9,039 nt of DNA, from contig JALVQM010000462.1 in the NCBI GenBank assembly GCA_027025615.1, positions 1 to 9,039 of the forward strand, in the 5' to 3' direction. This stretch comes from Desulfobacteraceae bacterium. Lineage in GTDB: Bacteria; Desulfobacterota; Desulfobacteria; Desulfobacterales; Desulfosarcinaceae. Below are positions 1-6,436 of this stretch, one piece after another. The notes beneath the pieces were generated by a model. The model had not been told where the DNA came from, did not search any database, and was given only the letters and a program-made list of their open reading frames with translations. Made by a program: the position numbers and the translations under genes. Numbering within the stretch: the first letter of the stretch is position 1; the number at the start of each line of letters is the position of its first letter.

Positions 1-819
1 GATTGTTCCGGTGACCTTGAGATTATCCATGGCAGGGATTACCACCTGAACCTTGTCACCCAGGCGTACGGCCTGGATATGGCGTTCAGGAAGGACCAGG
101 TCTGCGCAGTACAGTCCCTTGCGTTCGATGGTCAAAAAAGGAGTGCCCGGGGAGGCAAGGTCCCCGACACTGATCATCTTGGCGGTAATCCGGCCGTCAT
201 AAGGAGCCCTGATGTAAGCGTCCTTTTTGCTCACAGCGGCGGCAGCCACAGCCGCCTGGGCTTCCTGGACCCGGTGGCGGGCAGCATCCACCATGGATTC
301 GGCCTGGGCCAGGCTGGCCTGGGCCTGCCTGTGGCGGGATTCCACCTCGTCGAATTCCTGCTGTGAAACCGAGTTTTCTTGAAGCAATTTAAGGTAGCGC
401 TTGTAAGTTGTTTTTGCCAGCCGGGCAGCAGCACGGGCGGCGTCACGCGCAGATTCCGCCGATGCCTTGGCTTGCAAAGCCTCTTTCAGGGAGGCCTTGG
501 CCCTGTCAAGTTGGGCGCTGACCTGGCGCTGGTCGATGACCACCAACAGGTCTCCTTTTTTAACTAAATCGCCTTCTCGCACGTTGACTGCCCGTACAGT
601 TCCCATGAGCTTGCTTGAAAGCGTGCTGGCTGTACGAGGCACCAGAGTGGCAACCGCTTCGTATATGAGTGGCTGCTGGGAAATCTTGGCCTCGGCTATC
701 GGTGCCTTGACTGTTTTAGAGGGGGCTTTAGAACTGTTGCCTGGAGAAATCTCGTCTCCGCAGCCTGAAAGGCCGATAACGGCCGCGAGCAGGATCATCA
801 ATACTGGGTATTTACGCAT
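1..819 (-). CDS. RND efflux periplasmic adaptor (HlyD/AcrA-type) lipoprotein, C-terminus beyond window
   Basis: Periplasmic adaptor (membrane fusion protein) that would join an inner-membrane RND pump to a TolC channel. The reading frame is open from the ATG at 819 to the window edge (273 codons), so the rest of the beta-barrel and membrane-proximal domain are missing. The N-terminus has a lipoprotein signal with lipobox LSGC at residues 17-20, implying inner-membrane lipid anchoring at Cys20. Next come a first lipoyl half-motif (about 70-93, including VREGDLVKKGDLLVVID), an Ala/Gln/Glu-rich alpha-helical hairpin (about 95-190), a second lipoyl half with the typical APYDGRI (about 205-211), then the start of the beta-barrel. 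The start is supported by GGGAGG seven bases upstream. The gene follows the TolC gene by 154 bases, and a pump gene is expected just outside the window. The substrate cannot be inferred. Family is secure; exact class (RND versus ABC-linked) is less so. Confidence 0.9.
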   Translation of the reverse strand, partial: MRKYPVLMILLAAVIGLSGCGDEISPGNSSKAPSKTVKAPIAEAKISQQPLIYEAVATLVPRTASTLSSKLMGTVRAVNVREGDLVKKGDLLVVIDQRQVSAQLDRAKASLKEALQAKASAESARDAARAAARLAKTTYKRYLKLLQENSVSQQEFDEVESRHRQAQASLAQAESMVDAARHRVQEAQAAVAAAAVSKKDAYIRAPYDGRITAKMISVGDLASPGTPFLTIERKGLYCADLVLPERHIQAVRLGDKVQVVIPAMDNLKVTGTI

Positions 820-868
820 GGGTTTGCCTCCCGGTTATGCTGAAGCAGGCATTGTCGCAAGAGACGCT

Positions 869-887
869 TTAACACAATGTCTGTTAA
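869..887. promoter_or_regulatory. Inverted repeat TTAACA-N7-TGTTAA, candidate operator ahead of the adaptor gene
   Basis: A perfect 6-bp inverted repeat with a 7-bp spacer lies 50-68 bases upstream of the adaptor start, in the 154-base gap after the TolC gene. Size and spacing fit an operator for a dimeric regulator such as the TetR or MarR type that often controls efflux genes. No regulator gene is in the window and no clear promoter hexamers could be set around it, so the role is inferred. On the minus strand the arm TTAACA could also serve as a -35-like element, but no good -10 follows. Confidence 0.3.
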
Positions 888-973
888 GGTGGTAGACACC
901 TGGCCACTGCTCTCCTGAGCCCGGATCAGCAATAGAAAACCTGTTATGTTTAAATGTAGTTTACAGCGCCATC

Positions 974-2416
974 TTACCTGAAGTTTTCATTTATAATCCC
1001 CGCTGCCAGGGCCAGCTGCACACGGGCAACTTTGTAATCATGCAAGGCCTTGAAATGAGATGTACGGGCTTGCTGCCTGGCTACTTCTGAATCCAGCAGG
1101 CTGACCATGGGCAGTAAACCGCTGCGGTAACGATTGGTAACTATCCGCAGTCCTTCGCTGGCTTGTTCAACAGCTGTAGCTGCAACATTTATCCGTTGCC
1201 AGGCGCTCCGGGCGTTGTAATAAGCCTGCCTGGTTTCGACCCTTACGGCCAGTTCCTTTTCCTGGATAATGGCCTGGAGACGTCTTAATTCAGTCCTTGC
1301 CATGTTTTCTTCGGACGAAATGCGCAGGCCGTTGAACAGGTTGATGCTCAGTCCGGCTCCAATGGTATAATTGTCTTCGCTTTCATCGAAATTTTCGGTG
1401 TTAATCTCATAGCTGCCCCGCAGGAAAAGCTGGGGCATGTGGCCACTGCGGGCCTGGCCGATACGATCTTTGGCAGCCGAGCGTTGCAGTCGCAGAAGGG
1501 CAAGGTCTCCGCGGTTTGCCAGAGCCATTTCAATCCAGTGTTCCAGGGTCCCCTCCGGTGGAATACATTTTTTAAAGGCTCCCACCGGTACCACCGGTGT
1601 TGACGCCGGCCGGCCCATGGCAGCGTTTAGTCTGGCCTTGGCGATTTCTATGTTGCTTTCAGCGGCCAGTTTTTGCTGTCTCAGTTCGGCTATCCTTACC
1701 TGGGCCCGCAGCAGGTCACTTTTGACCACAAAGCCTCCGGCATAGCGGTTTTCGGCCACACGCAAGTGCTCTTCGGCGGTTTGCAGGGCCTGGTTAATGA
1801 CTTTCAGGTTGGATTCGGCCAGCAGCAGGCCCACAAAAGCCATGGCGGTTTTGGCCACCACAACCTGTTTACCCCGTTCAAATGCCAGGTTGGCCATTTC
1901 CAGTCCTTTGCGGGACCTGCGCAATCCGATCCAGCTACGTCCTCCGTCGAACAGGGACCATTGAAAGGTCAGGGCGGTGTTGAAATTATTGATCGCATCA
2001 GGGTCATTGAGCCGGTTGGGATCAAAATCCTGGTTGGTTATTGCCCCCTGGTTTAACTTGGTACCGAAAGCCCACAGAGGACTGTTTGTGTGGCTGAAAT
2101 TTTCGCTGATATCAATCCGCGGCAGAAGTCCGGACCGGGCCCGTACTATGCCTGATTCGGCAGCTTCTATTTGGCTGCGGGCACTTTCTATTCTTGGATT
2201 TTGGACAACGGCAATCTTCAGGGCCTCTTCAAGAGTCAAGCCAGCTACTTCGGCCCTTGCCGGGTTGCCGGAAAAATTTATCGCCAGGGTTGTCAGCAGT
2301 AAACCAATGGCCAGGCGGGCGCAGTTTCTGGCAGCACGTATTTTCTGCGATGCATAAGCTGGTTTTGAATTTACGGACCACCTGGCAAACGGCAAGCGGC
2401 GGTTAATTGCTCTCAT
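974..2416 (-). CDS. TolC-family outer membrane efflux channel protein
   Basis: Outer-membrane factor of about 480 residues, normal for the TolC/OEP family, which forms trimeric channels from the outer membrane into the periplasm. The N-terminus has an unusually long basic leader (about residues 1-33), a hydrophobic stretch (about 34-47) and a likely signal peptidase site after ARA at 53-55. Two OEP repeats follow: the first begins LTLEEALKIAVVQNPRIESA (60-79) and contains the typical Trp-x-Leu-Phe-Asp-Gly-Gly segment near 153-159; the second ends with RYRSGLLPMVSLLDSEVARQ near the C-terminus. The start ATG overlaps the stop of the octaheme cytochrome gene (ATGA) with GGGAG inside that upstream gene, so translation is probably coupled. 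The adaptor gene follows 154 bases downstream. TolC-type outer-membrane secretion or efflux is clear; the transported substrate is unknown. Confidence 0.93.
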   Translation of the reverse strand: MRAINRRLPFARWSVNSKPAYASQKIRAARNCARLAIGLLLTTLAINFSGNPARAEVAGLTLEEALKIAVVQNPRIESARSQIEAAESGIVRARSGLLPRIDISENFSHTNSPLWAFGTKLNQGAITNQDFDPNRLNDPDAINNFNTALTFQWSLFDGGRSWIGLRRSRKGLEMANLAFERGKQVVVAKTAMAFVGLLLAESNLKVINQALQTAEEHLRVAENRYAGGFVVKSDLLRAQVRIAELRQQKLAAESNIEIAKARLNAAMGRPASTPVVPVGAFKKCIPPEGTLEHWIEMALANRGDLALLRLQRSAAKDRIGQARSGHMPQLFLRGSYEINTENFDESEDNYTIGAGLSINLFNGLRISSEENMARTELRRLQAIIQEKELAVRVETRQAYYNARSAWQRINVAATAVEQASEGLRIVTNRYRSGLLPMVSLLDSEVARQQARTSHFKALHDYKVARVQLALAAGIINENFR

Positions 2417-4944
2417 GGCATCATCTCCCGGGATGTTGGATTCGGTTGAACCAAGTTACGAAACATGGTCAGCATGTTAGGATGATGGATTTCTTCTTCC
2501 ATGGCTTCAGTGTGACATACTGCGCAGTTTTTATTGCTGCCCAGAGGGTAGGGGGTGGCCTGGTGTTCCAGGGCGACTAGGGAAAAACCGGGGTTTACGG
2601 TGGGGAAAAGTTCATGGGCTGCATTGTGACAGGCAGCGCACATGATGCCCGCATCATCACTGCGGCCACCGAAACCCTCAGACCAGCCGGTCAAAGGATA
2701 GGTATCGGTTTCCGGTTCCTGGAAATCATGGTGGCACTGGAGACAATCAGGCATCTGGCTCCAAGCCTTTCTGGGCGCAATTTGAGAAGAAGAAATTGCT
2801 TCCAGCATGTGCGCCAGGCGACTGGTACCCCGTTTCCCGGATGCTTTTTCCTGGCCTAGCAACCCCAGGGCATGTTCTTTCAGCGATCCGTGACAGCTTG
2901 TACAGTCCATACCCAAAGCTGAATGGATTCCGGCTGTTGCCGGGGGGACTGCCTGGGGATGTCCCAGGTGGCAACTGTTGCAGGCTGCGGTTCCAAGTCC
3001 GGACAGGTAGCTGGCATGCAGGCCATGGATGGCGGCTGAAATACCCAGGACCTGTTTGCCGTGGCAGTCTGAACAATTGATGGAATTGCCAGCAGCTGCC
3101 TGTTTTGCCAAACTGGTATGATTCATTCTGTCATGTACCTTGACAATATCATTGCCGGCGGCCAGGTCTGCTCCAGCAATACCGTCGGTTGCCGAGCTCC
3201 TACCGTGGCAGAGCTTGCATCCCATGGAGCCTGGAGAATCCAGGGCCAGCCGGGTTGTGGCTATCTTTTGCCCTGAAGTTGCGTCCAGGGCGACCACCGT
3301 TGCCGTGAGCGGCGATTTTAATTGTTTGTCTGTTGCATAGGGAACCAGTGTCAACGGATCGGTTACAAATGTCATCTGCTCAGCGTCCATTTTCAGGGCA
3401 ATGGATTTATGACCGGTCAGTTCGCATGTGAGCACTACATTTTCTGTCACAATTTCAGGGGTATGTCCGCGTTTGATAAGCTGGGCGTGTAACACGGTCG
3501 GTTTGGGCTGAAGGGATTTTAAGCGCGGGTCGTACAAACCGCCGCAAGCAGCAGAATTGCGCCAGACAAGCAAGATGTGGGATGCTTTCCGGGGGTCAAA
3601 GGCAGCTGGCCTGGGTGCTGGTTCGGTTGGTGGTCTTGTGGCATTTCCCATACCAGCGGATTTGTTCCCGTTTAGCACTTCGACGATGTAACGGGCCAGG
3701 GCGCGATGTTCGGCAGCCGTGCCGGCAACCGGAGGCATATAGAGATTGACCCGGCCCTGCCCCCTTAAATGGGCCTGCATACCGAAAAGGGTAAACTTTG
3801 CAGTCCTGGTTCGAATGTCGTTGAGTGGCCCTCCTATGCTGTGGCAGCTCGAGCATTGAAGGTTGAACATCTGACGCCCGGTTTCTATCTCTGAATCGCT
3901 ATCGGGGGCATTGCGCATCCAGCGGGCCGATGAGGCGAATCCTTCTGCATTGGCCAGCTCAACCTGTGGGCCTGTAAGGCCGTTGGAGTACATCAGGTCG
4001 CTTATCAGGTAAGGACGCCTGGCTGCTTCCCGCATCCATTCGAAAGCCCCGGTCCAGACCAACCCGGTAGCCAGAACCACCAGGACTGCTGCTTTCTGAA
4101 TTTTCCCGGGCAGACGGGCCAGCAGAAAAAGGCCTGCCAGGGTAACGGCGGTGCCGCACCAGACAAACCATCGACCGGCGGACAATACTTCAGGCCAGCG
4201 ATCCAGCAACAAGCGGCCGCGGTTTTCCGGAAGACTTGCCAGGTACCAAAAGCTGGCCGCTGCCAGGACGGCAACCGGCACCAGCAGCCAAGTTGCGGTA
4301 TAACGTACCAGAACCTGGCGGTTGGCAGGGTCTTTTTCGAAAACAGCTGTCAGCAGGCCGTAAATACCAGCCAGGCTTATGGAAAGAGCCGTGCGGAAAA
4401 CTGTTGAGGCGGCCATGGACGGATTGAAAAAGCCGGCCCAGAAATTTCCGTTTGCCAGCCATTTGCCCGGAGTCAGCATGAAGGCTACTATGGCGTTGAC
4501 CAGAAAAAGAGATAACCATGCGGCGATGAAATAGATCCAGCCGACTTTTATGTGGGTGGCCGGGGCCATTTGTCGGAAGCGATAATAGTAGACAAAGATG
4601 GCAGCTATCTCCACCAGAAAACAGACCCACTCGGCCGCCCAGACAAATACGAAATTGTGAATCAGGATCGACGTGGCCCCAGGTGCAAGCACGGAAATGA
4701 CGAACCAGATTCCGACCCCGGTGACAGCCCCGGCAACCATTGTAAGCAGAAGGAAAAAACGTACATGGCGGTAGAGATAATTTTCCAGGACGCGGCTGCC
4801 AAGCCTGATGGCCAGTTTTTCCGTCAGAACCAGAAAGAGTCCTCCCCCCACCGCAAACTGGGCGATGTAAAGATGGATTACGGCCACCACGGCAATAATC
4901 AAACCGCCACCGGCCCATTGCAATTGCCAAACCGGGTAGTTCAT
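2413..4944 (-). CDS. Cytochrome bd-superfamily membrane core fused to a periplasmic octaheme c-type cytochrome
   Basis: An 843-residue protein in two halves. Residues 1-310 form about eight membrane helices (near 11-41, 62-85, 95-121, 134-158, 183-202, 215-236, 258-276, 284-304) resembling CydA. By hand alignment His24 matches E. coli His19, Glu105 and Glu112 match Glu99 and Glu107, and Glu306-x-x-Arg309-Arg-Pro matches the Glu445/GRQPW segment. The heme b558 ligands His186 and Met393 fall on Arg184 and Trp262. No long quinol-binding loop fits between helices 6 and 7. The rest is periplasmic with eight CxxCH sites starting at Cys364, 576, 624, 655, 681, 734, 769 and 807. The first lies in a class I cytochrome c-like domain (about 355-425, possible Met403 ligand); 426-575 is heme-free; the last seven form a multiheme tail rich in spare histidines. 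No cydB is adjacent. It probably moves electrons between c hemes and the bd-like centre, perhaps reducing O2. The start ATG at 4944 gives an N-terminus like CydA; its ribosome site (GGA) is weak. Confidence 0.88.
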   Translation of the reverse strand: MNYPVWQLQWAGGGLIIAVVAVIHLYIAQFAVGGGLFLVLTEKLAIRLGSRVLENYLYRHVRFFLLLTMVAGAVTGVGIWFVISVLAPGATSILIHNFVFVWAAEWVCFLVEIAAIFVYYYRFRQMAPATHIKVGWIYFIAAWLSLFLVNAIVAFMLTPGKWLANGNFWAGFFNPSMAASTVFRTALSISLAGIYGLLTAVFEKDPANRQVLVRYTATWLLVPVAVLAAASFWYLASLPENRGRLLLDRWPEVLSAGRWFVWCGTAVTLAGLFLLARLPGKIQKAAVLVVLATGLVWTGAFEWMREAARRPYLISDLMYSNGLTGPQVELANAEGFASSARWMRNAPDSDSEIETGRQMFNLQCSSCHSIGGPLNDIRTRTAKFTLFGMQAHLRGQGRVNLYMPPVAGTAAEHRALARYIVEVLNGNKSAGMGNATRPPTEPAPRPAAFDPRKASHILLVWRNSAACGGLYDPRLKSLQPKPTVLHAQLIKRGHTPEIVTENVVLTCELTGHKSIALKMDAEQMTFVTDPLTLVPYATDKQLKSPLTATVVALDATSGQKIATTRLALDSPGSMGCKLCHGRSSATDGIAGADLAAGNDIVKVHDRMNHTSLAKQAAAGNSINCSDCHGKQVLGISAAIHGLHASYLSGLGTAACNSCHLGHPQAVPPATAGIHSALGMDCTSCHGSLKEHALGLLGQEKASGKRGTSRLAHMLEAISSSQIAPRKAWSQMPDCLQCHHDFQEPETDTYPLTGWSEGFGGRSDDAGIMCAACHNAAHELFPTVNPGFSLVALEHQATPYPLGSNKNCAVCHTEAMEEEIHHPNMLTMFRNLVQPNPTSREMMP

Positions 4945-5051
4945 TAGATTTTGTCCGTCTTTGAGCTGTTATTGTCTGCAAGTTCCAGGTGCCAAAGTAT
5001 TTATAGGCTGTTTCCGCTTTGAACCTGGACCGTTATCTGTTTATGTATATC

Positions 5052-5080
5052 ATTATAATGAAGTTGCCTCTGATTGTAGA
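5052..5080 (-). promoter_or_regulatory. Candidate sigma70-type promoter for the octaheme cytochrome/TolC genes
   Basis: On the minus strand, TCTACA (5075-5080) and a perfect TATAAT (5052-5057) are separated by 17 bases. This sits in the 188-base gap between the HEAT-like gene and the bd-like cytochrome, giving a leader of about 100 bases. The -10 lies in the 10-bp palindrome CATTATAATG (5051-5060), so it reads as TATAAT on either strand, but no gene on the plus strand would use it. The -35 matches TTGACA at four of six positions. Confidence 0.4.
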
Positions 5081-5132
5081 CCAAAGAAGCAGGCCGGGGC
5101 AATACCCTGGGCATATTTTTGAATTCTGGAAA

Positions 5133-5828
5133 TTACTGATATTGAAAGGATGCTTCCAGGGCCTGGCCGGCCAGGCGGGATACGCATACCATTTCCAAGT
5201 TGCCATCCAGGAAAAGCTCAACCTGCCTGTGATCGGAGGTCAGGGCCGACAATTGTTTTCGAAGGGTACTGTTTTTCAGGGGCAGGGCAGCCCAGGCCGC
5301 CAGGGCCCTTAGGTAAGGGTCGTCAGATTCCAGGAAATATGGCAGAAAGACGGCTGTCTCTGCGGCAAACTCAGGACGCTGATTAAGCAGCCGTCCCAGC
5401 GCCCACAAAGAACCACGTTGTAAAAGCGGATGTTCCAGGAAATTACCGGAAGGGTTGATATAGCTTATCAGAAGACAGCCGAATTCTTTGGCCAGCTGCA
5501 GATTGCGGGCCGTGATTTCTCCCATTGCCTCGGGAGATCCCCAACCGATGCCGCCTGATTCGTCGTTCAGGTTCCACATCAGTCGGCGCATGATTACCCG
5601 GGCGGACTCAATGTCTTCTCTTGCAAGCCGGTCGGTCACCATGCCCATGGCTTCCACCGCCCGCCATTTAACAGCCTGGTCTCCGTTGTAAAGCAGTCCA
5701 AACAAAGGATTTATGATCCTCCGTGCAGGTCCCAGCATCATCAGGTCTTCTATCCTGGGCGAACCGGTTGCCAGAAGTTTGAAAACTTGCTTTTTTATTG
5801 TACGTTGGGAAACGGGACTGGTTTTCAT
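5133..5828 (-). CDS. HEAT-like helical repeat protein, function unknown
   Basis: A soluble 231-residue protein without signal peptide or membrane segment, built of short helical pairs like HEAT repeats. Distinct blocks are a Trp-Arg-Ala-Val-Glu-Ala-Met-Gly helix near 55-62, LNDESGGIGWGSPEAMGE (87-104), NFLEHPLLQRGSLWALGRL (129-147) and DDPYLRALAAWA (169-180). From memory these resemble a conserved HEAT-like family in Desulfovibrio-like bacteria (named after DVU0298 in some databases); this could not be checked. Such proteins usually act as scaffolds. I chose the ATG at 5826-5828, which shares one base with the TGA of the DsrE-like gene (TGATG); a TTG one codon earlier is possible. There is no obvious ribosome site, so it is probably translated by reinitiation. 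This coupling ties it to the redox genes upstream. C-terminal Cys215 is a single cysteine; no metal motif is visible. Confidence 0.82.
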   Translation of the reverse strand: MKTSPVSQRTIKKQVFKLLATGSPRIEDLMMLGPARRIINPLFGLLYNGDQAVKWRAVEAMGMVTDRLAREDIESARVIMRRLMWNLNDESGGIGWGSPEAMGEITARNLQLAKEFGCLLISYINPSGNFLEHPLLQRGSLWALGRLLNQRPEFAAETAVFLPYFLESDDPYLRALAAWAALPLKNSTLRKQLSALTSDHRQVELFLDGNLEMVCVSRLAGQALEASFQYQ

Positions 5829-6175
5829 CAAAAGGTTATTATTTGGTAACCGGCCTGCATATAGCCGGCCATGGATGGGTGGCCGTTCATATCGTCCAGC
5901 AAGATCAGGCCTTGCTCACGAGCTGCTTCCAAAGCATTCATCTTGCCGGCGCATGCCCGACATACACCTTCTACCAGGCTTTTATCCCTGACTTTTTGCC
6001 ACAAACCGTGGAGCGGGTTGTCGCTTTTTGCCAGCTGGCCTACCAGAGAGGTGGCTCCGCCTTCCATGACGATTCGGGCTTTTTCACCCCTGCTGTCCAT
6101 GTCCAGGGCGTTGAGCAGGACATGGACAAAGCACATGGGGTCCGGGTTAAAAACAAACAGCATGTAACCTGCCAT
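5828..6175 (-). CDS. DsrE-like small sulfur-relay/peroxiredoxin-fold protein
   Basis: A 115-residue cytoplasmic protein resembling the DsrE/DsrF/YchN family, which includes persulfide-carrying sulfur-relay subunits as well as many uncharacterised members. Features seen: a first beta strand MLFVFNPDP (5-13) ahead of Cys15, a central KARIVMEGGATSLV segment (32-45) typical of the fold, and a CxxC pair (Cys72-Arg-Ala-Cys75) in the position where family members carry a conserved cysteine. A run reading LILLDDMNGHPSMAGYMQAG near the end fits the last strand and helix. The start is supported by AAAGGAGAT ending 5 bases before the ATG. The gene lies 67 bases after the ferredoxin gene and overlaps the HEAT-like gene by one base. 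It may handle sulfane sulfur or act in thiol redox chemistry beside the O2-reducing genes; the substrate is not known. Family call is good, function is inference. Confidence 0.8.
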   Translation of the reverse strand: MAGYMLFVFNPDPMCFVHVLLNALDMDSRGEKARIVMEGGATSLVGQLAKSDNPLHGLWQKVRDKSLVEGVCRACAGKMNALEAAREQGLILLDDMNGHPSMAGYMQAGYQIITF

Positions 6176-6242
6176 TTGAAATCTCCTTTAATAGGGGCCT
6201 GTTTCAACCCCTGACGCATCATATTGCATGATTCTTGATCAT

Positions 6243-6434
6243 TTATTGTTCTTCCCAGGCGATGGCATCTTCAGGGCAGTACTTTATGGCTTCATCGACC
6301 TTGTCTGTCGGATAACTGTCAAGCTCTATTACCTCGATAAAGTCGCTGTCGTTCATGGTGAAGACTTCCGGAGCGACTTCAACACATCCCATGCAAAGTG
6401 TACAAAGGCCTATATCCACCGCAGGTTTCCGCAT
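6243..6434 (-). CDS. Single-cluster [4Fe-4S] ferredoxin
   Basis: A 63-residue electron carrier of the small bacterial single-cluster type found in Desulfovibrio and thermophiles. Cluster ligands are Cys11, Cys14 and Cys17 (CTLCMGC) and Cys53 followed by Pro54. A second four-cysteine motif is absent, so one [4Fe-4S] cluster is expected. The protein is acidic, with the usual VAPEVF after the third cysteine. Its ATG lies two bases after the stop of the flavodiiron gene, with AAGGAAAG six bases upstream inside that gene, so the two are surely cotranscribed. This position suggests it supplies or takes electrons in the O2-reducing chain, either reducing rubredoxin through a reductase or donating to the flavodiiron protein; the sequence does not say which. 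Fold and cofactor are near certain. Confidence 0.95.
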   Translation of the reverse strand: MRKPAVDIGLCTLCMGCVEVAPEVFTMNDSDFIEVIELDSYPTDKVDEAIKYCPEDAIAWEEQ

Positions 6435-6436
6435 GT

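Noticed and set aside
467..895. A 142-codon open frame on the plus strand
   Set aside because: It lies opposite the adaptor gene, which has a lipobox, lipoyl motifs and a good ribosome site on the minus strand.
4190..4981. A 263-codon open frame on the minus strand overlapping the start of the octaheme cytochrome
   Set aside because: It is a frame-shifted shadow; its translation is rich in Arg, Pro, Gly and Ser with no domain, while the other frame gives the bd-like helices.
4985..5030. Widely spaced CCAGGT/ACCTGG inverted repeat in the leader of the octaheme cytochrome as an operator
   Set aside because: The arms match over only six to eight bases and lie about 30 bases apart, which is easily expected by chance in GC-rich spacer DNA.
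6193..6212. AGGGG/CCCCT hairpin between ferredoxin and DsrE-like genes as a terminator
   Set aside because: Only a 5-bp stem with a 10-base loop and no U-tract, directly before a strong ribosome site; too weak to call.
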